A stretch of 64,000 nucleotides of DNA, from assembly GCA_017355425.1 (NCBI GenBank), contig CP070233.1, forward strand, positions 3,327,501 through 3,391,500, in the 5' to 3' direction. The stretch's first letter is position 1. Every line of letters starts with the position of its first letter. This document shows, one piece after another, positions 35,626-44,603 of this stretch. The stretch is from Dolichospermum sp. DET69 (GTDB lineage Bacteria; Cyanobacteriota; Cyanobacteriia; Cyanobacteriales; Nostocaceae). The translations under genes were made by a program, and so were the position numbers. The notes under the pieces are model-generated. The model did not search any database. It worked only from the letters and a program-made list of their open reading frames with translations, and had not been told where the DNA came from.

Positions 35626-37837
35626 ACTGCGCTATCCATATCTCATCCCCTTTACTCTTAAACCAATGTGTCAGGGTGTCTAGCAATAGTGCAGACTGCC
35701 CAAAGGCGATACAGTATGGAGGTGTATTATCTAAAACACTATACTGGTCACTAATAGGGTAAATCTGAAAGTGCATGGGTAATTTTCCTTGCTGACGTAC
35801 TCTTTCCACAGGAAAAGGCAATACATAACTAACTAATGCCTGTTTTTTCAATTGTTTGTTAATTTCACTAATCCAATAATTTGCAGGTTGCCAAACTTGA
35901 ATATCTAATAATACTTGTACATCCCAAGTATCAGCAAAAGGTTTTAAATCCCCAGGATAAGTAAATTTCCAATCTAGTCTTTCTTCACGATAGCGAATTA
36001 ATTTCATAAACCCTAGACATTCTTTAAATCTACTTTTGGGAATGGCTGTATCTGTGCGTTCTGAAATTTCTTTGCGACGACGTTCAAATTCTGTAGCTGT
36101 GATTGGTTCAATTTCTAAGTTGCTGAGAATCCCTGGTAAATCGTAGGTTTTGAATTTATCAGTTTCATTTGGTTCTGTAGTGTCATAAATTCCGCACAAT
36201 AAAGAACTTTTACCGCGAAAACTCACAGCTTCTTCTAAAATAGGATTTCCTTTATCTTTTCCTGAAAGTTCGTGCCATTTTTCTTCCCATTCTTTACTAC
36301 GGACAAACGCGGCTTTAAGATTGGCTTTTCTTTTGTCAGTACCAAAAACTATCTCGCAATCTTTCTTAAGTGCTTCCTGACTACCTGCTGCATATTGTTG
36401 TTTAATATTAGGATGTCCCAACTGTCGAACCAGTCGCATAGATTGAACAACTCCCCACTTAAAGTAATAACCTGTAAAATCATTGATTTTGCGGTATTTA
36501 TATCTAATTTGTTCATGAAAAAATGGACGTTCATAAACTTCACCTAATTTCAAAGGTGGTGCTTCATGATTTTCATCTTTTTCAAAAAGCCTTTTCACTA
36601 AAAAATCTGGAACAAGTGCATAAGCAGTAAATTCATTAAAATTAATCTGCTTTCCATCCCTTTCATAACTATCATGTCTTCCCAGTCTACCTAAACGCTG
36701 GATAAAATTACCCGCATCTGCTGATTCAAAAAACAAAAAGTTGATTTTGAAATCTACACCAACATCAATAGTGCTAGTTCCTAAAACTAAATCAGCATCA
36801 AAAGATTTTTCTTTTGTTTTCTTACCAGATAACCCAGTATTTTCTTCAACTGTAAAATTATACGTTTTCAGAAAAGTTGTGAAAAACTCTGTTAACCGTT
36901 TTACAGCAGCAATGGAATTAAGAATAATTGCACCTTTGCTACCTGGATGCTGTCGTAAATGATTTAATATCAATTCTGCATTATCTTTTAACCAAGTTTC
37001 AGAAGTTTTAGGTGTAGATTCTAAACTAACAAACTGTAATAATATTTCCCCGACTACTTTTCGCAAATCTTGTTTTTTTAGCTGCTGAAATTCATCAATG
37101 CTATTGGGAAAGTAATATTTTTTCTCTTCTAGTGGGTTAATTTCATGACAGCGAAAATCAGCCGCTTTAAGTTTCTCAATTAACTGGGAATTGGGTGTAG
37201 CAGAAAGAAATAAAAACTTTTTACGCCTATTGGTACGACGAATTAACAACATTGTGTTAATTACGCTGGCAATTTGTGGAGATTGAAATACATGAAATTC
37301 ATCAAATATGATAACATTAAAACGTTTATCTATTCTATTCCAGAGTTTATCAGGATTATCTTTGTACAGTAAATATGCACCATAATGAAGATAGTGAAAA
37401 ATATCAGGGTTGGTAAGTAAAATTTCAGATTGTGCAGCGCGAGTTTCTAAAGCTACTCCTTTTTTTAAGTTTTCTTCTTCAGCATAAATTTCTAATTCTT
37501 GTCCACTTAAACGATTAACACGGGGTTCATGTTCAGGTTTAAACTTCTCAATATATCCCCTAATTTGTTTCTCTTGATCTCTAGCAAGTTCATTTGTAGG
37601 ATATAACCCCAAAACAGGAGAATGTCTTTGTAAAATGTCTAGATATCCAGCTAAACTTTTACCATCACCTGTTATTGCAGTGTTGAAAACTACGTCAATA
37701 TTTGGATCGCGCAAGGCTTTTAAAGTCTCTACTTGATGCCAAGATAAAGACCAATTATCTGGTAACTTAACCCCATCAGGTGTGGGGACTGTTTGAGAAT
37801 AAACAGCTTTGAGTTTAATACTGTAATTTTCTGACAT
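35621..37837 (-). CDS. cas3': Type I-D CRISPR-associated helicase Cas3'
   Basis: A 738-residue superfamily 2 helicase without an HD domain. Motif I is TGDGKS (about 57-61), motif II DEFH (179-182), motif III LSATPNS (about 211-217), motif VI QRLGRLGRHD (about 395). The arrangement matches I-D Cas3', which unwinds target DNA for the Cas10d HD nuclease. It is the first gene of the operon cas3'-81aa-nuclease-cas10d-csc2-csc1. About 260 bases with the repeat-like unit separate it from the 81-residue gene. Confidence 0.93.
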   Translation of the reverse strand: MSENYSIKLKAVYSQTVPTPDGVKLPDNWSLSWHQVETLKALRDPNIDVVFNTAITGDGKSLAGYLDILQRHSPVLGLYPTNELARDQEKQIRGYIEKFKPEHEPRVNRLSGQELEIYAEEENLKKGVALETRAAQSEILLTNPDIFHYLHYGAYLLYKDNPDKLWNRIDKRFNVIIFDEFHVFQSPQIASVINTMLLIRRTNRRKKFLFLSATPNSQLIEKLKAADFRCHEINPLEEKKYYFPNSIDEFQQLKKQDLRKVVGEILLQFVSLESTPKTSETWLKDNAELILNHLRQHPGSKGAIILNSIAAVKRLTEFFTTFLKTYNFTVEENTGLSGKKTKEKSFDADLVLGTSTIDVGVDFKINFLFFESADAGNFIQRLGRLGRHDSYERDGKQINFNEFTAYALVPDFLVKRLFEKDENHEAPPLKLGEVYERPFFHEQIRYKYRKINDFTGYYFKWGVVQSMRLVRQLGHPNIKQQYAAGSQEALKKDCEIVFGTDKRKANLKAAFVRSKEWEEKWHELSGKDKGNPILEEAVSFRGKSSLLCGIYDTTEPNETDKFKTYDLPGILSNLEIEPITATEFERRRKEISERTDTAIPKSRFKECLGFMKLIRYREERLDWKFTYPGDLKPFADTWDVQVLLDIQVWQPANYWISEINKQLKKQALVSYVLPFPVERVRQQGKLPMHFQIYPISDQYSVLDNTPPYCIAFGQSALLLDTLTHWFKSKGDEIWIAQC

Positions 37838-38110
37838 ACCCTCAATAACTGATTTTAATTTCTCGCACTATCAATACTGTTGCCAAAATAAGAGCCTTGA
37901 TAATTTTTGGCAAAAACGGCAAAAGTAAGCATACATAAGCGTTTCGAGGAAAAGGTAATTTAGAATCTAAAACCCTTATCTACCCCGTCAATACATTTAA
38001 AAAATCCTTGTCGGAAACCTTTAAGCAATTTTTAAGGCTGATTGTTTTTGCCAAGCAAGAGTGAGAAACGGGAGTTCATGGTTAAAGCATTATCATCTCA
38101 CCCTCGTAAT
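37838..38110. promoter_or_regulatory. Gene-free region upstream of the cas operon
   Basis: This 273-bp AT-rich stretch should hold the promoter for cas3'. It contains short direct repeats of GGCAAAAACGGCAAAA type near 37910. No clear -10/-35 pair was chosen. Confidence 0.35.
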
Positions 38111-39163
38111 TTAGCAATAGTATTGCTTAACAATTCTCATTGCTTCCATTTTCCAAACTTCCAATTCTGGTAACTTCCAACTGACTTTTTTAAGTTGTTG
38201 ATCCTGAGAATAAAATTTGAGAAAATTTTGCCATGATACTATAGAATCTTGTTGTTTTCCCTCTGCTGCTTGCACTTGTGCTAATAAACAATAAGCCGGA
38301 GCGTAATTATCTTCCAATTTCAGACAGACGAGTAAATGGTGTTTTGCTTGTTCATAATCATTTTGCTGAAAATATGCCCAAGCAAGATTTTTGTGTAATG
38401 TTAGTTTAACTATTGGATCTTTCACCTTTGGTAAAATTTGTTCAATCATTGTCACAGCCTCTGCACTGTTTCCCTGGAGAATTTGCAATCGAGCTAAGTT
38501 ATTAATAGCAGCATCAGCAGCCCGATTTTGATATTTAATAGCAATTTGATAATGATGACAAGCTCTTTCTAAATCGTCTAATTTTTCATAAGCTGATCCT
38601 AAATTATAGTGAGTAGGTCCATGATTTGGGTTAAATTCAATTGCTAATTCCAGATGCGATATAGCATTTGCAAAATCATGATTTAGATAGTGTCTATGTC
38701 CTATAAAATTAAGAGATTTAGCAATTTCTTTCCTTTCTTGAGGAATTAAATTAATCCTACTTAGCAACTGTTTGAAATTTTCTAATTTGGACTCATTAAT
38801 GGATAGCAGATTTAAGATATATTCGATAACATTTACATTGTATCTATCTGGTTCTGCTTCTATTTTTTTTGTAAATGGAGCTTGCTTTCCCGTCAGTAAT
38901 TCAGGTTTATATTTAGCAAATAGTGCCACTAGTTCTGAGCGTTTGTAACGACGGTTATCACTAGGTTCATTATTTAGTCCAAATTCATAACATATTCTTT
39001 CAATATATTTTCTCACAGATGCTTCTCCAATGCCCATGGATTCAGCTATATCTCCATCTGTTACACCTGCTAGTATCTTTTGCAATACTTCTTTGCGTCT
39101 ATCTGTCAGGTTATTGAATACGCGCTCAAACTCTTTTTGATTCATTTCGCTTCTTAATAGCAT
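38111..39163 (-). CDS. HTH-TPR protein upstream of the cas operon
   Basis: A 350-residue protein. The N-terminus (about 8-75) is a LuxR/sigma-70-region-4-like HTH: LTDRRKEVLQKILAGVTDGD then IAESMGIGEASVRKYIERIC. The rest holds tetratricopeptide repeats (GHRHYLNHDFANAISHLELA, THYNLGSAYEKLDDLERACH, AWAYFQQNDYEQAKHHLLVC). The same HTH type starts many cyanobacterial STAND proteins. It runs in the same direction as cas3', 273 bases upstream, so it may regulate or be cotranscribed with cas. Its target is unknown. Confidence 0.78.
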   Translation of the reverse strand: MLLRSEMNQKEFERVFNNLTDRRKEVLQKILAGVTDGDIAESMGIGEASVRKYIERICYEFGLNNEPSDNRRYKRSELVALFAKYKPELLTGKQAPFTKKIEAEPDRYNVNVIEYILNLLSINESKLENFKQLLSRINLIPQERKEIAKSLNFIGHRHYLNHDFANAISHLELAIEFNPNHGPTHYNLGSAYEKLDDLERACHHYQIAIKYQNRAADAAINNLARLQILQGNSAEAVTMIEQILPKVKDPIVKLTLHKNLAWAYFQQNDYEQAKHHLLVCLKLEDNYAPAYCLLAQVQAAEGKQQDSIVSWQNFLKFYSQDQQLKKVSWKLPELEVWKMEAMRIVKQYYC

Positions 39164-39210
39164 AGTTATTCAATTCACATCCGTGACTATTTTACAGAAT
39201 TTTAACACTA

Positions 39211-39401
39211 TAGGACTTACGAATAAACAAGAAATATCAAATATGTATGGCTGTAAAGACCACGTTTATTGTAGGGGTTTAGCACTGCTAAATCCCTACC
39301 TAACGGTTGATATATCGGTAAAAATAGAATTAGTAGCAGCCGGAAATAAGATATTTTGCTGAACCCATATCATGATTCATTTGTACAGTGCGTAAGTCCT
39401 A
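39211..39401. mobile_element. MITE-like element with TAGGACTTACG termini
   Basis: Perfect 11-bp inverted ends TAGGACTTACG and CGTAAGTCCTA are 191 bp apart. The interior has a palindrome GTAGGGGTTTAGCACTGCTA. It occupies part of the gene-free 39164-39636 gap; the remainder presumably carries the promoter of the next gene. Confidence 0.65.
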
Positions 39402-39636
39402 CATTAATGATTTTTGTTAGATACTGGTGATCGATGTATAGGTGCTACCGCAAGATGAATTAGTCTAATGGACTTGACACCTGTAAGTAAATGTGTCACA
39501 CTCGTAGTTGAAGTTGCTATGATAAAATCAGTCGTTTTTGTGACACAAGACTATATACCATCTCTGTAAATTACATCTGTGTTGTCTTATTTTAATCAAA
39601 ACTTGGATTGTTTCATACAAATGAGAAGCAAAAGAT

Positions 39637-40149
39637 ATGAATTACCAATCAATTTTTTCAGTTTTGGTATTAATTTTCGGGTTGGGATTATTTAGCGTTA
39701 AATCAGTAGATGCTAAAAATGCTTCAATTAAAGCACCTAACATTAATAATTCTCAACTGATTACTCCATCTTCATCAATGAAAATTGCCCAATTAACAGA
39801 AGCAACTTATCCTCTTTATGGATCATGGAAATTAACATTCAGTGTCAATGGAATTGTTTATAAAGGTTATCTGATTATGGAAGGGTATTACGGAGCTTTA
39901 AGAGTTAGTTACTTTGATCCTAATGTGAGAAAGAAAGCGACTATAGATGAAGTAATGAAACTAATGTCTTCATCACGAGGATTAATTTTATTAGGATCTA
40001 ACCCTGTTTATGTTGGAACTTCTATTCCTCATCCTACTTATGTTGCTGATAATTTTTTGTTTTCAGTTCAGCCTGATGGTTTATTAGCAGCTTTTACTTG
40101 TGATTATGCAGAACAGTGTTCATCTGTTGATGTAGAGGCTGTTAAATAA
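39637..40149 (+). CDS. Secreted protein of unknown function
   Basis: 170 residues with a clear Sec signal (residues 5-26, IFSVLVLIFGLGLFSVKSVDA). The mature part shows TYPLYGSWKLTFSVNGIVYKG and ends CDYAEQCSSVDVEAVK with two cysteines. I do not recognise a family. It is followed by a similar-sized secreted gene. Confidence 0.65.
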   Translation: MNYQSIFSVLVLIFGLGLFSVKSVDAKNASIKAPNINNSQLITPSSSMKIAQLTEATYPLYGSWKLTFSVNGIVYKGYLIMEGYYGALRVSYFDPNVRKKATIDEVMKLMSSSRGLILLGSNPVYVGTSIPHPTYVADNFLFSVQPDGLLAAFTCDYAEQCSSVDVEAVK

Positions 40150-40186
40150 AATTTAGAAAAAAAATCATTCCACATTAAAGGAAATT

Positions 40187-40249
40187 ATGAACAATAAACG
40201 TGAATGGAAATATGCAGCTTTTAGAGTCCCAGCAGGACAATATTGGTAG
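40187..40249 (+). other. Possible 20-residue mini-ORF or gene remnant
   Basis: ATG to TAG encodes MNNKREWKYAAFRVPAGQYW, preceded by an AAAGGAAA stretch that could be an RBS. It is too short to judge. It may be the start of a decayed gene, as the following 150 bases have no open frame. Confidence 0.25.
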
Positions 40250-40401
40250 TCTTGTCTAACCAAATTGTTCAACTTCTTGCATCGTCGAGTAATTTATTTA
40301 CAAGACATAAAAAGAAAGTGGGATATCTTAAAATTACTGCATTATTAGCAATTGGCAAATTTTTCTAAGCGATAATATGTAACTATCAGGAGCAATGAAC
40401 T

Positions 40402-41010
40402 ATGAAATTTCATTCTAGCTTAAAGGCAATTATAGTTTCTCTAATTACACTAACATCTTTGTCAGTACAAAACCCAGTATTTGCATTAGTAAACTCAGGA
40501 AAATATGAGACTAAATCAGAATGGAATACAATCAATAAAATTCCTGTAAAACCTCCTATTCAAATTGCCAGAGATGACGAATATTGGGGACCAAAACGGG
40601 ATTTTAAAATTCAAATGCCTGGAGAGGTTTTGGAGAATAAAAATGACAGATTGATGACGATAAATACAACAACTAAAACAGTTTATATGATCGTTCATAA
40701 AGACGTACCTCTAGATATTGATTCTTTGAGTTCAGAAGACATTAGAGAAGTCTTACAAACTGCTTTGCGACAAAATATTGATATGAAAGGTAAGGTTGTA
40801 AAAAGCACGAATATGGTAATTGAAGGATATCCAGGAATTGAATTACTGATACAACATTCTGATGGTAGTCAAGGACAATATCAAGGATATGTAGTTAGAC
40901 GACGAATCTATCTGATTGTAGCGAGAACTTCGGATGAATTAACCACAGAAGCAGCTAATTTTTTCAATTCTTTTAGGGTTTATCCCAGTCGCATTTTTAA
41001 TTACCAGTAG
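40402..41010 (+). CDS. Secreted protein of unknown function
   Basis: 202 residues with a signal peptide (residues 6-28, SLKAIIVSLITLTSLSVQNP...FA). The mature domain (about 60-200) has FKIQMPGEVLENKND, VIEGYPGIELLIQHSDGSQG and YVVRRRIYLIVARTSDEL, a pattern found in uncharacterised exported cyanobacterial proteins that resemble PsbP/LpqN-type folds. An RBS AGGAG precedes the ATG. Function unknown. Confidence 0.65.
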   Translation: MKFHSSLKAIIVSLITLTSLSVQNPVFALVNSGKYETKSEWNTINKIPVKPPIQIARDDEYWGPKRDFKIQMPGEVLENKNDRLMTINTTTKTVYMIVHKDVPLDIDSLSSEDIREVLQTALRQNIDMKGKVVKSTNMVIEGYPGIELLIQHSDGSQGQYQGYVVRRRIYLIVARTSDELTTEAANFFNSFRVYPSRIFNYQ

Positions 41011-41119
41011 ATTGATTGCCAAAAAGGTATTTTTTTTAACATCACCAAATCAAATACTTATTTATAGATTGATGCTCAAAGGGGTATAATGGCTAACAGT
41101 GCTTTATACCTCTTATTTT

Positions 41120-41797
41120 ATGGAGCAACCCGACTTTACCAAAAATTTGCAAGAGCTAATGCAAAGAGTAGGTTGTGCTAGTTTTAAATCTTTAAGTCAT
41201 GCTGCTGGTGTTTCCCAGTGGCAAATTTTACAGTTGCGAAGGGGAAAAATTGGCAAAATGCGGCTTGAGGTATTAGTAAAACTAGCAGAGGTTTTACAGA
41301 TATCTTGTCCGGATTTGGTAGAAACTTTCAGCTTTGGCGGTTTATCTTCAGGCTTAAACAAAACTCAACTTTTTAACCAAAATATAGACTTATTAAAGCA
41401 AATCAAAGATTTACAAGTTGAGTATGAGCGAATAACGTTGTCCATGGGACAACAACGGGAAGTATTAAAACAGGAGTTTCAGCGGTCAAGTTTACAAATA
41501 TTGGAATCTTTGCTACTACAATGGCCAACGGCAGCACATAGAGCCAGGGAAGATCACCAGTTAGCAGCAGTAAAAATATTACCTTTGGTAGATAAACCTC
41601 TAGAGATATTATTAGAGACTTGGGATGTGCAAGCGATCGCTTCTGTAGGTGCAGAAATTCCCTATAATCCCCAATTTCATCAATTATTGGAGGGAACAGC
41701 ACAACAAGGAGAGATGGTTAAAGTCCGTTATACAGGCTATATGCAATATGATCAGCTTTTATATCGAGCTAGGGTAAGTCCCATAGAAAGGCACTAA
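41120..41797 (+). CDS. HTH-GrpE-like fusion protein
   Basis: 225 residues from the ATG at 41120 (an ORF start 21 bases upstream is possible). Residues 1-62 form an HTH of the Cro/XRE kind (SFKSLSHAAGVSQWQILQLR, RGKIGKMRLEVLVKLAEVLQ). A long coiled coil (about 75-115) leads to a C-terminal beta domain (EIPYNPQFHQLLEGTAQQGE and VKVRYTGYMQYDQLLYRARV) that resembles the GrpE beta-wing, which contacts DnaK. It could be a transcription factor responsive to Hsp70 or a specialised nucleotide-exchange factor. No dnaK is nearby. Confidence 0.7.
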   Translation: MEQPDFTKNLQELMQRVGCASFKSLSHAAGVSQWQILQLRRGKIGKMRLEVLVKLAEVLQISCPDLVETFSFGGLSSGLNKTQLFNQNIDLLKQIKDLQVEYERITLSMGQQREVLKQEFQRSSLQILESLLLQWPTAAHRAREDHQLAAVKILPLVDKPLEILLETWDVQAIASVGAEIPYNPQFHQLLEGTAQQGEMVKVRYTGYMQYDQLLYRARVSPIERH

Positions 41798-41971
41798 ATG
41801 TACCAGAAACTATTAAAGTTTGCAATTTTGTTTCTGAGCAACTTTAGTGAATTTTTCATGAAAGATGACTCAATATTTTTGTGTACCAAATATCTTTATA
41901 TAATTCAATGTTAGGATATACTAATAAAATCAAAATTAGAACATTCTTAAATAAGTCAGGATTAGCATATT

Positions 41972-42298
41972 ATGAATAATCAGGTGAAAGTGATTGCACT
42001 TAGTGAAAGCTTTAATGCCATTACGTCCCAGGGTTTTCAAGAAACTATTAAAGAAGCGATTACAAGTGGAATCAAAATTGTGTTGCTTGATTGCCAAGGT
42101 GTTACATTTATGGATAGTTCTGGATTGGGTACATTAGTTTTAGCATTTAAAACTTTACAAGAAGCTGATACAAAGATGTTTATTTGTTCGATTAATGAGC
42201 AGGTTAGGATGTTATTTGAATTAACTGGTATGGATAGTATATTTACAATCATTCCTAGTCAAGAAGCATTTGAAAATCTTTTGCTTTCTGCTGTTTGA
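41972..42298 (+). CDS. STAS-domain anti-sigma factor antagonist
   Basis: A 108-residue STAS protein with the phosphorylation-site motif CQGVTFMDSSGLGTLVLAFK. Such proteins are (de)phosphorylated by anti-sigma kinases and PP2C phosphatases. Its stop adjoins the stop of the convergent REC-PP2C phosphatase gene, suggesting they work together. No kinase gene is adjacent. Confidence 0.9.
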   Translation: MNNQVKVIALSESFNAITSQGFQETIKEAITSGIKIVLLDCQGVTFMDSSGLGTLVLAFKTLQEADTKMFICSINEQVRMLFELTGMDSIFTIIPSQEAFENLLLSAV

Positions 42299-43435
42299 TT
42301 AATCAAACTTGACTTGAAGGATAGATAAATCATCCTCAAATGTCTCTTTGGAGTTTAAGTTAATTAGGTAATCCAGTATATAATCAAGTTGGTTATCAAC
42401 AGAATACTGTAAGCTAATTAGAATTTGAATTAAACCTTCTAAACTCCAAAGAGTACCATTTGATTGAGTAATTTCATAAGCACCATCACTAAAAATATAA
42501 AGGGTGCTAGATTTTTCAACTTGACAATAGGCATCAACATATTTAGCTTCAGGAAACATCCCTACAGGCATTCCTGGAGTTTTTAATCTTTTTACTTCTG
42601 TATTAGTCGGAGAGGTGCCAGAGAGGATAATTGCTGGTGGATGTCCAGCACTAGAGTATTTTAATTGACGGCTAACTCGATTATAAACTCCATACCAAAT
42701 CGTAAAATATTTATCATTTTCATAATTCATTTGAAAGGTAGTGTTTAAAGCTGCTAATACCTCACTCGGTTGATAGTAATTTAAATCTTTGAGAGCGCGA
42801 GAACGTAAGAGGTTTAATACAGAAATAGAGGGTAGGGTGGCTTTGAGTCCATGTCCAGCAGCGTCTAGTAAGTAAATAGCTAAAGAATCAGGATCAAGCC
42901 AATTATAGTCAAAACAATCTCCACCAAGTTGTCGTGATGGCAAAAACTGAAACTTGATACTCAGAGGTTTATTCAAAGGTAGGGGTAAAAGGGATTTTAC
43001 ATATTCTGTGGCTTCGGTTAATTCTGTTTCTAAAAGCTGCTTTTGAGTATGTAAATCCTGACTTAATTGATGAAGACGTAAACCGGCTCTGACTCTTGCT
43101 TGGAGTTCATTTTGTTCAATAGGTTTGATGATAAAATCATCAGCACCGGCATCTAATCCCTTAACTCGATTATCAACTGAATCTAGAGACGTTAATAAAA
43201 TAAAAAATGTGGTAGATAATCTGGGATCTTTTTTAATGAGACTACATACTTCTATCCCACTTAAACCAGGCATAATCCAATCACATATAATTAGGGCTGG
43301 AGGTGAATCTAGGGTTCTTAAAATTCCTTCCTCTCCCGTACTTGCAGTAATAACTTCATAACCTTGTTTTTCTAAGATTCTTTTGAGAAATATTTGGACG
43401 GAGCGGTCATCATCTATAATTAGTATTTCAAACAT
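42299..43435 (-). CDS. Response regulator with SpoIIE/RsbU-type PP2C phosphatase domain
   Basis: 378 residues from the ATG at 43435. Residues 1-120 are a receiver domain (MFEILIIDDDRSVQIFL; phospho-acceptor Asp in LIICDWIMPGLSG; FIIKPIEQNEL). A helical linker follows, then a PP2C SpoIIE domain with QLGGDCFDYNWLDPD and LLDAAGHGLKA (metal-binding Asp). It would dephosphorylate STAS antagonists in response to a sensor kinase, a partner-switching pathway. The convergent STAS gene is a likely substrate. Confidence 0.88.
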   Translation of the reverse strand: MFEILIIDDDRSVQIFLKRILEKQGYEVITASTGEEGILRTLDSPPALIICDWIMPGLSGIEVCSLIKKDPRLSTTFFILLTSLDSVDNRVKGLDAGADDFIIKPIEQNELQARVRAGLRLHQLSQDLHTQKQLLETELTEATEYVKSLLPLPLNKPLSIKFQFLPSRQLGGDCFDYNWLDPDSLAIYLLDAAGHGLKATLPSISVLNLLRSRALKDLNYYQPSEVLAALNTTFQMNYENDKYFTIWYGVYNRVSRQLKYSSAGHPPAIILSGTSPTNTEVKRLKTPGMPVGMFPEAKYVDAYCQVEKSSTLYIFSDGAYEITQSNGTLWSLEGLIQILISLQYSVDNQLDYILDYLINLNSKETFEDDLSILQVKFD

Positions 43436-43772
43436 GGGATCAATTAATCTATGATTTAGTGAGTGTCTTTTCACCCAAAGAAGCAATTTTTTTCTTGATA
43501 GAAATCATTAATGATATTTAAAAAAATCTCAGTAATGTAGGGTGGGCATTGCCCACCAGAAATAGAATATAATCACAGTTTAAATACATAAGGATTCAGG
43601 AGCAAAGGAGTCACTGAGTCAGAATAAATACAATAGAAGAGAAGAAATCAGGAGCGAAGGAAACACGAAATTAGAATAAATTGCCATAATTCTACATCAA
43701 ATCTTCTTTTTTTCTCCTGACTCGGTGACTCGGTGACTCCTGAATTTTTACCTAAATACATATAAATTTTCT
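43436..43772. repeat. Gene-free region with palindromic and heptamer repeats
   Basis: Contains the palindrome GTAGGGTGGGCATTGCCCACC (43538-43558) and heptamer-like tracts (CTCCTGACTCGGTGACTCGG near 43713-43743). No gene is seen. Confidence 0.5.
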
Positions 43773-44540
43773 TTAAGAAAGGGGATTTAACCAAAACAGC
43801 ATAACTTGTTTTAATTGATTTAAATCTCGATAGACTTCTTGTTTTAACCATTGTCCTAAAGCATCAAAAGGACTAAAAGAACTTCCTGGTTGCCATTTTA
43901 CATCTTGTCCTAAAGGTGTGGTATGATTTCCTGATAAAGTTTTTGTTGTCACCATATCAGGAAAGAGTTCTTGTAAAATTATCCTGAGGTTTGCTGATTG
44001 ATCTAGATTATCTTTCTTAAATCTTATTAATAAATTCCGCCGAATCTGATAGCTTTCCTCTACTATTTGATTAGTTTCTGTGGGTGTGGGTGTAAATTCA
44101 AATTCAATGTCTAATTGAGAGTTTAACTGTTCTACTAAAGGTATGGCTTCATTAGCAGCAAAGTTATTAAAGGATATTAAAATATTACCAGCCCGTTGCA
44201 CAGAAAAAAGACTACCAATGAGTAAATGTAGTTTACAACCCATACTATGCCCTACTCCATAGATAGGAAGGTAAAGTTTACGGAGTTCTCCAGAGTCTTG
44301 TAAACTTAAGAGAGTATATTCAAATTTCAGTAGTACAGATTTAGCGATCGCTGTATGATCTAATGTATTCACAAAAGGTGTCGCAATAATCAAATATCCT
44401 TGTTCAGCTAGATTTTCCAGCAACCACCGATAAGTTAAATGTGGTAAAGTAGCGACAAAAGCACCACCCAAAAAATGGATAATACCGATAGGATTGCGGG
44501 GAATAAGTACCCAGTTACCTCTAATTTCTTTCCAGTTCAT
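43773..44540 (-). CDS. DUF1350 protein (alpha/beta hydrolase-like)
   Basis: 255 residues from the ATG at 44540, because MNWKEIRGNWVLIPRNPIGI is the usual start of the family. IIHFLGGAFVATLPHLTYRWL and YGVGHSMGCKLHLLIGSLF (nucleophile-elbow-like GHSMG) point to an alpha/beta hydrolase fold. DUF1350 is conserved in cyanobacteria and plastids and uncharacterised. The IsrB gene lies 63 bases upstream on the same strand. Confidence 0.85.
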   Translation of the reverse strand: MNWKEIRGNWVLIPRNPIGIIHFLGGAFVATLPHLTYRWLLENLAEQGYLIIATPFVNTLDHTAIAKSVLLKFEYTLLSLQDSGELRKLYLPIYGVGHSMGCKLHLLIGSLFSVQRAGNILISFNNFAANEAIPLVEQLNSQLDIEFEFTPTPTETNQIVEESYQIRRNLLIRFKKDNLDQSANLRIILQELFPDMVTTKTLSGNHTTPLGQDVKWQPGSSFSPFDALGQWLKQEVYRDLNQLKQVMLFWLNPLS

Positions 44541-44561
44541 CTTGTTTTCCGCGAGATACCC

Positions 44562-44590
44562 CATCCTCAGCGAAGCAGGGTGGGGAGGGA
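44562..44590. repeat. Hairpin CCCCATCC...GGTGGGG at one side of the IsrB gene
   Basis: The arms CCCCATCCT and AGGGTGGGG pair. A similar hairpin at 45901-45924 lies on the other side of the IsrB region. They may mark element ends, like the subterminal hairpins of IS200/IS605 elements, or may be terminators. Confidence 0.4.
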
Positions 44591-44603
44591 TAGTGCGTTT
44601 AAT

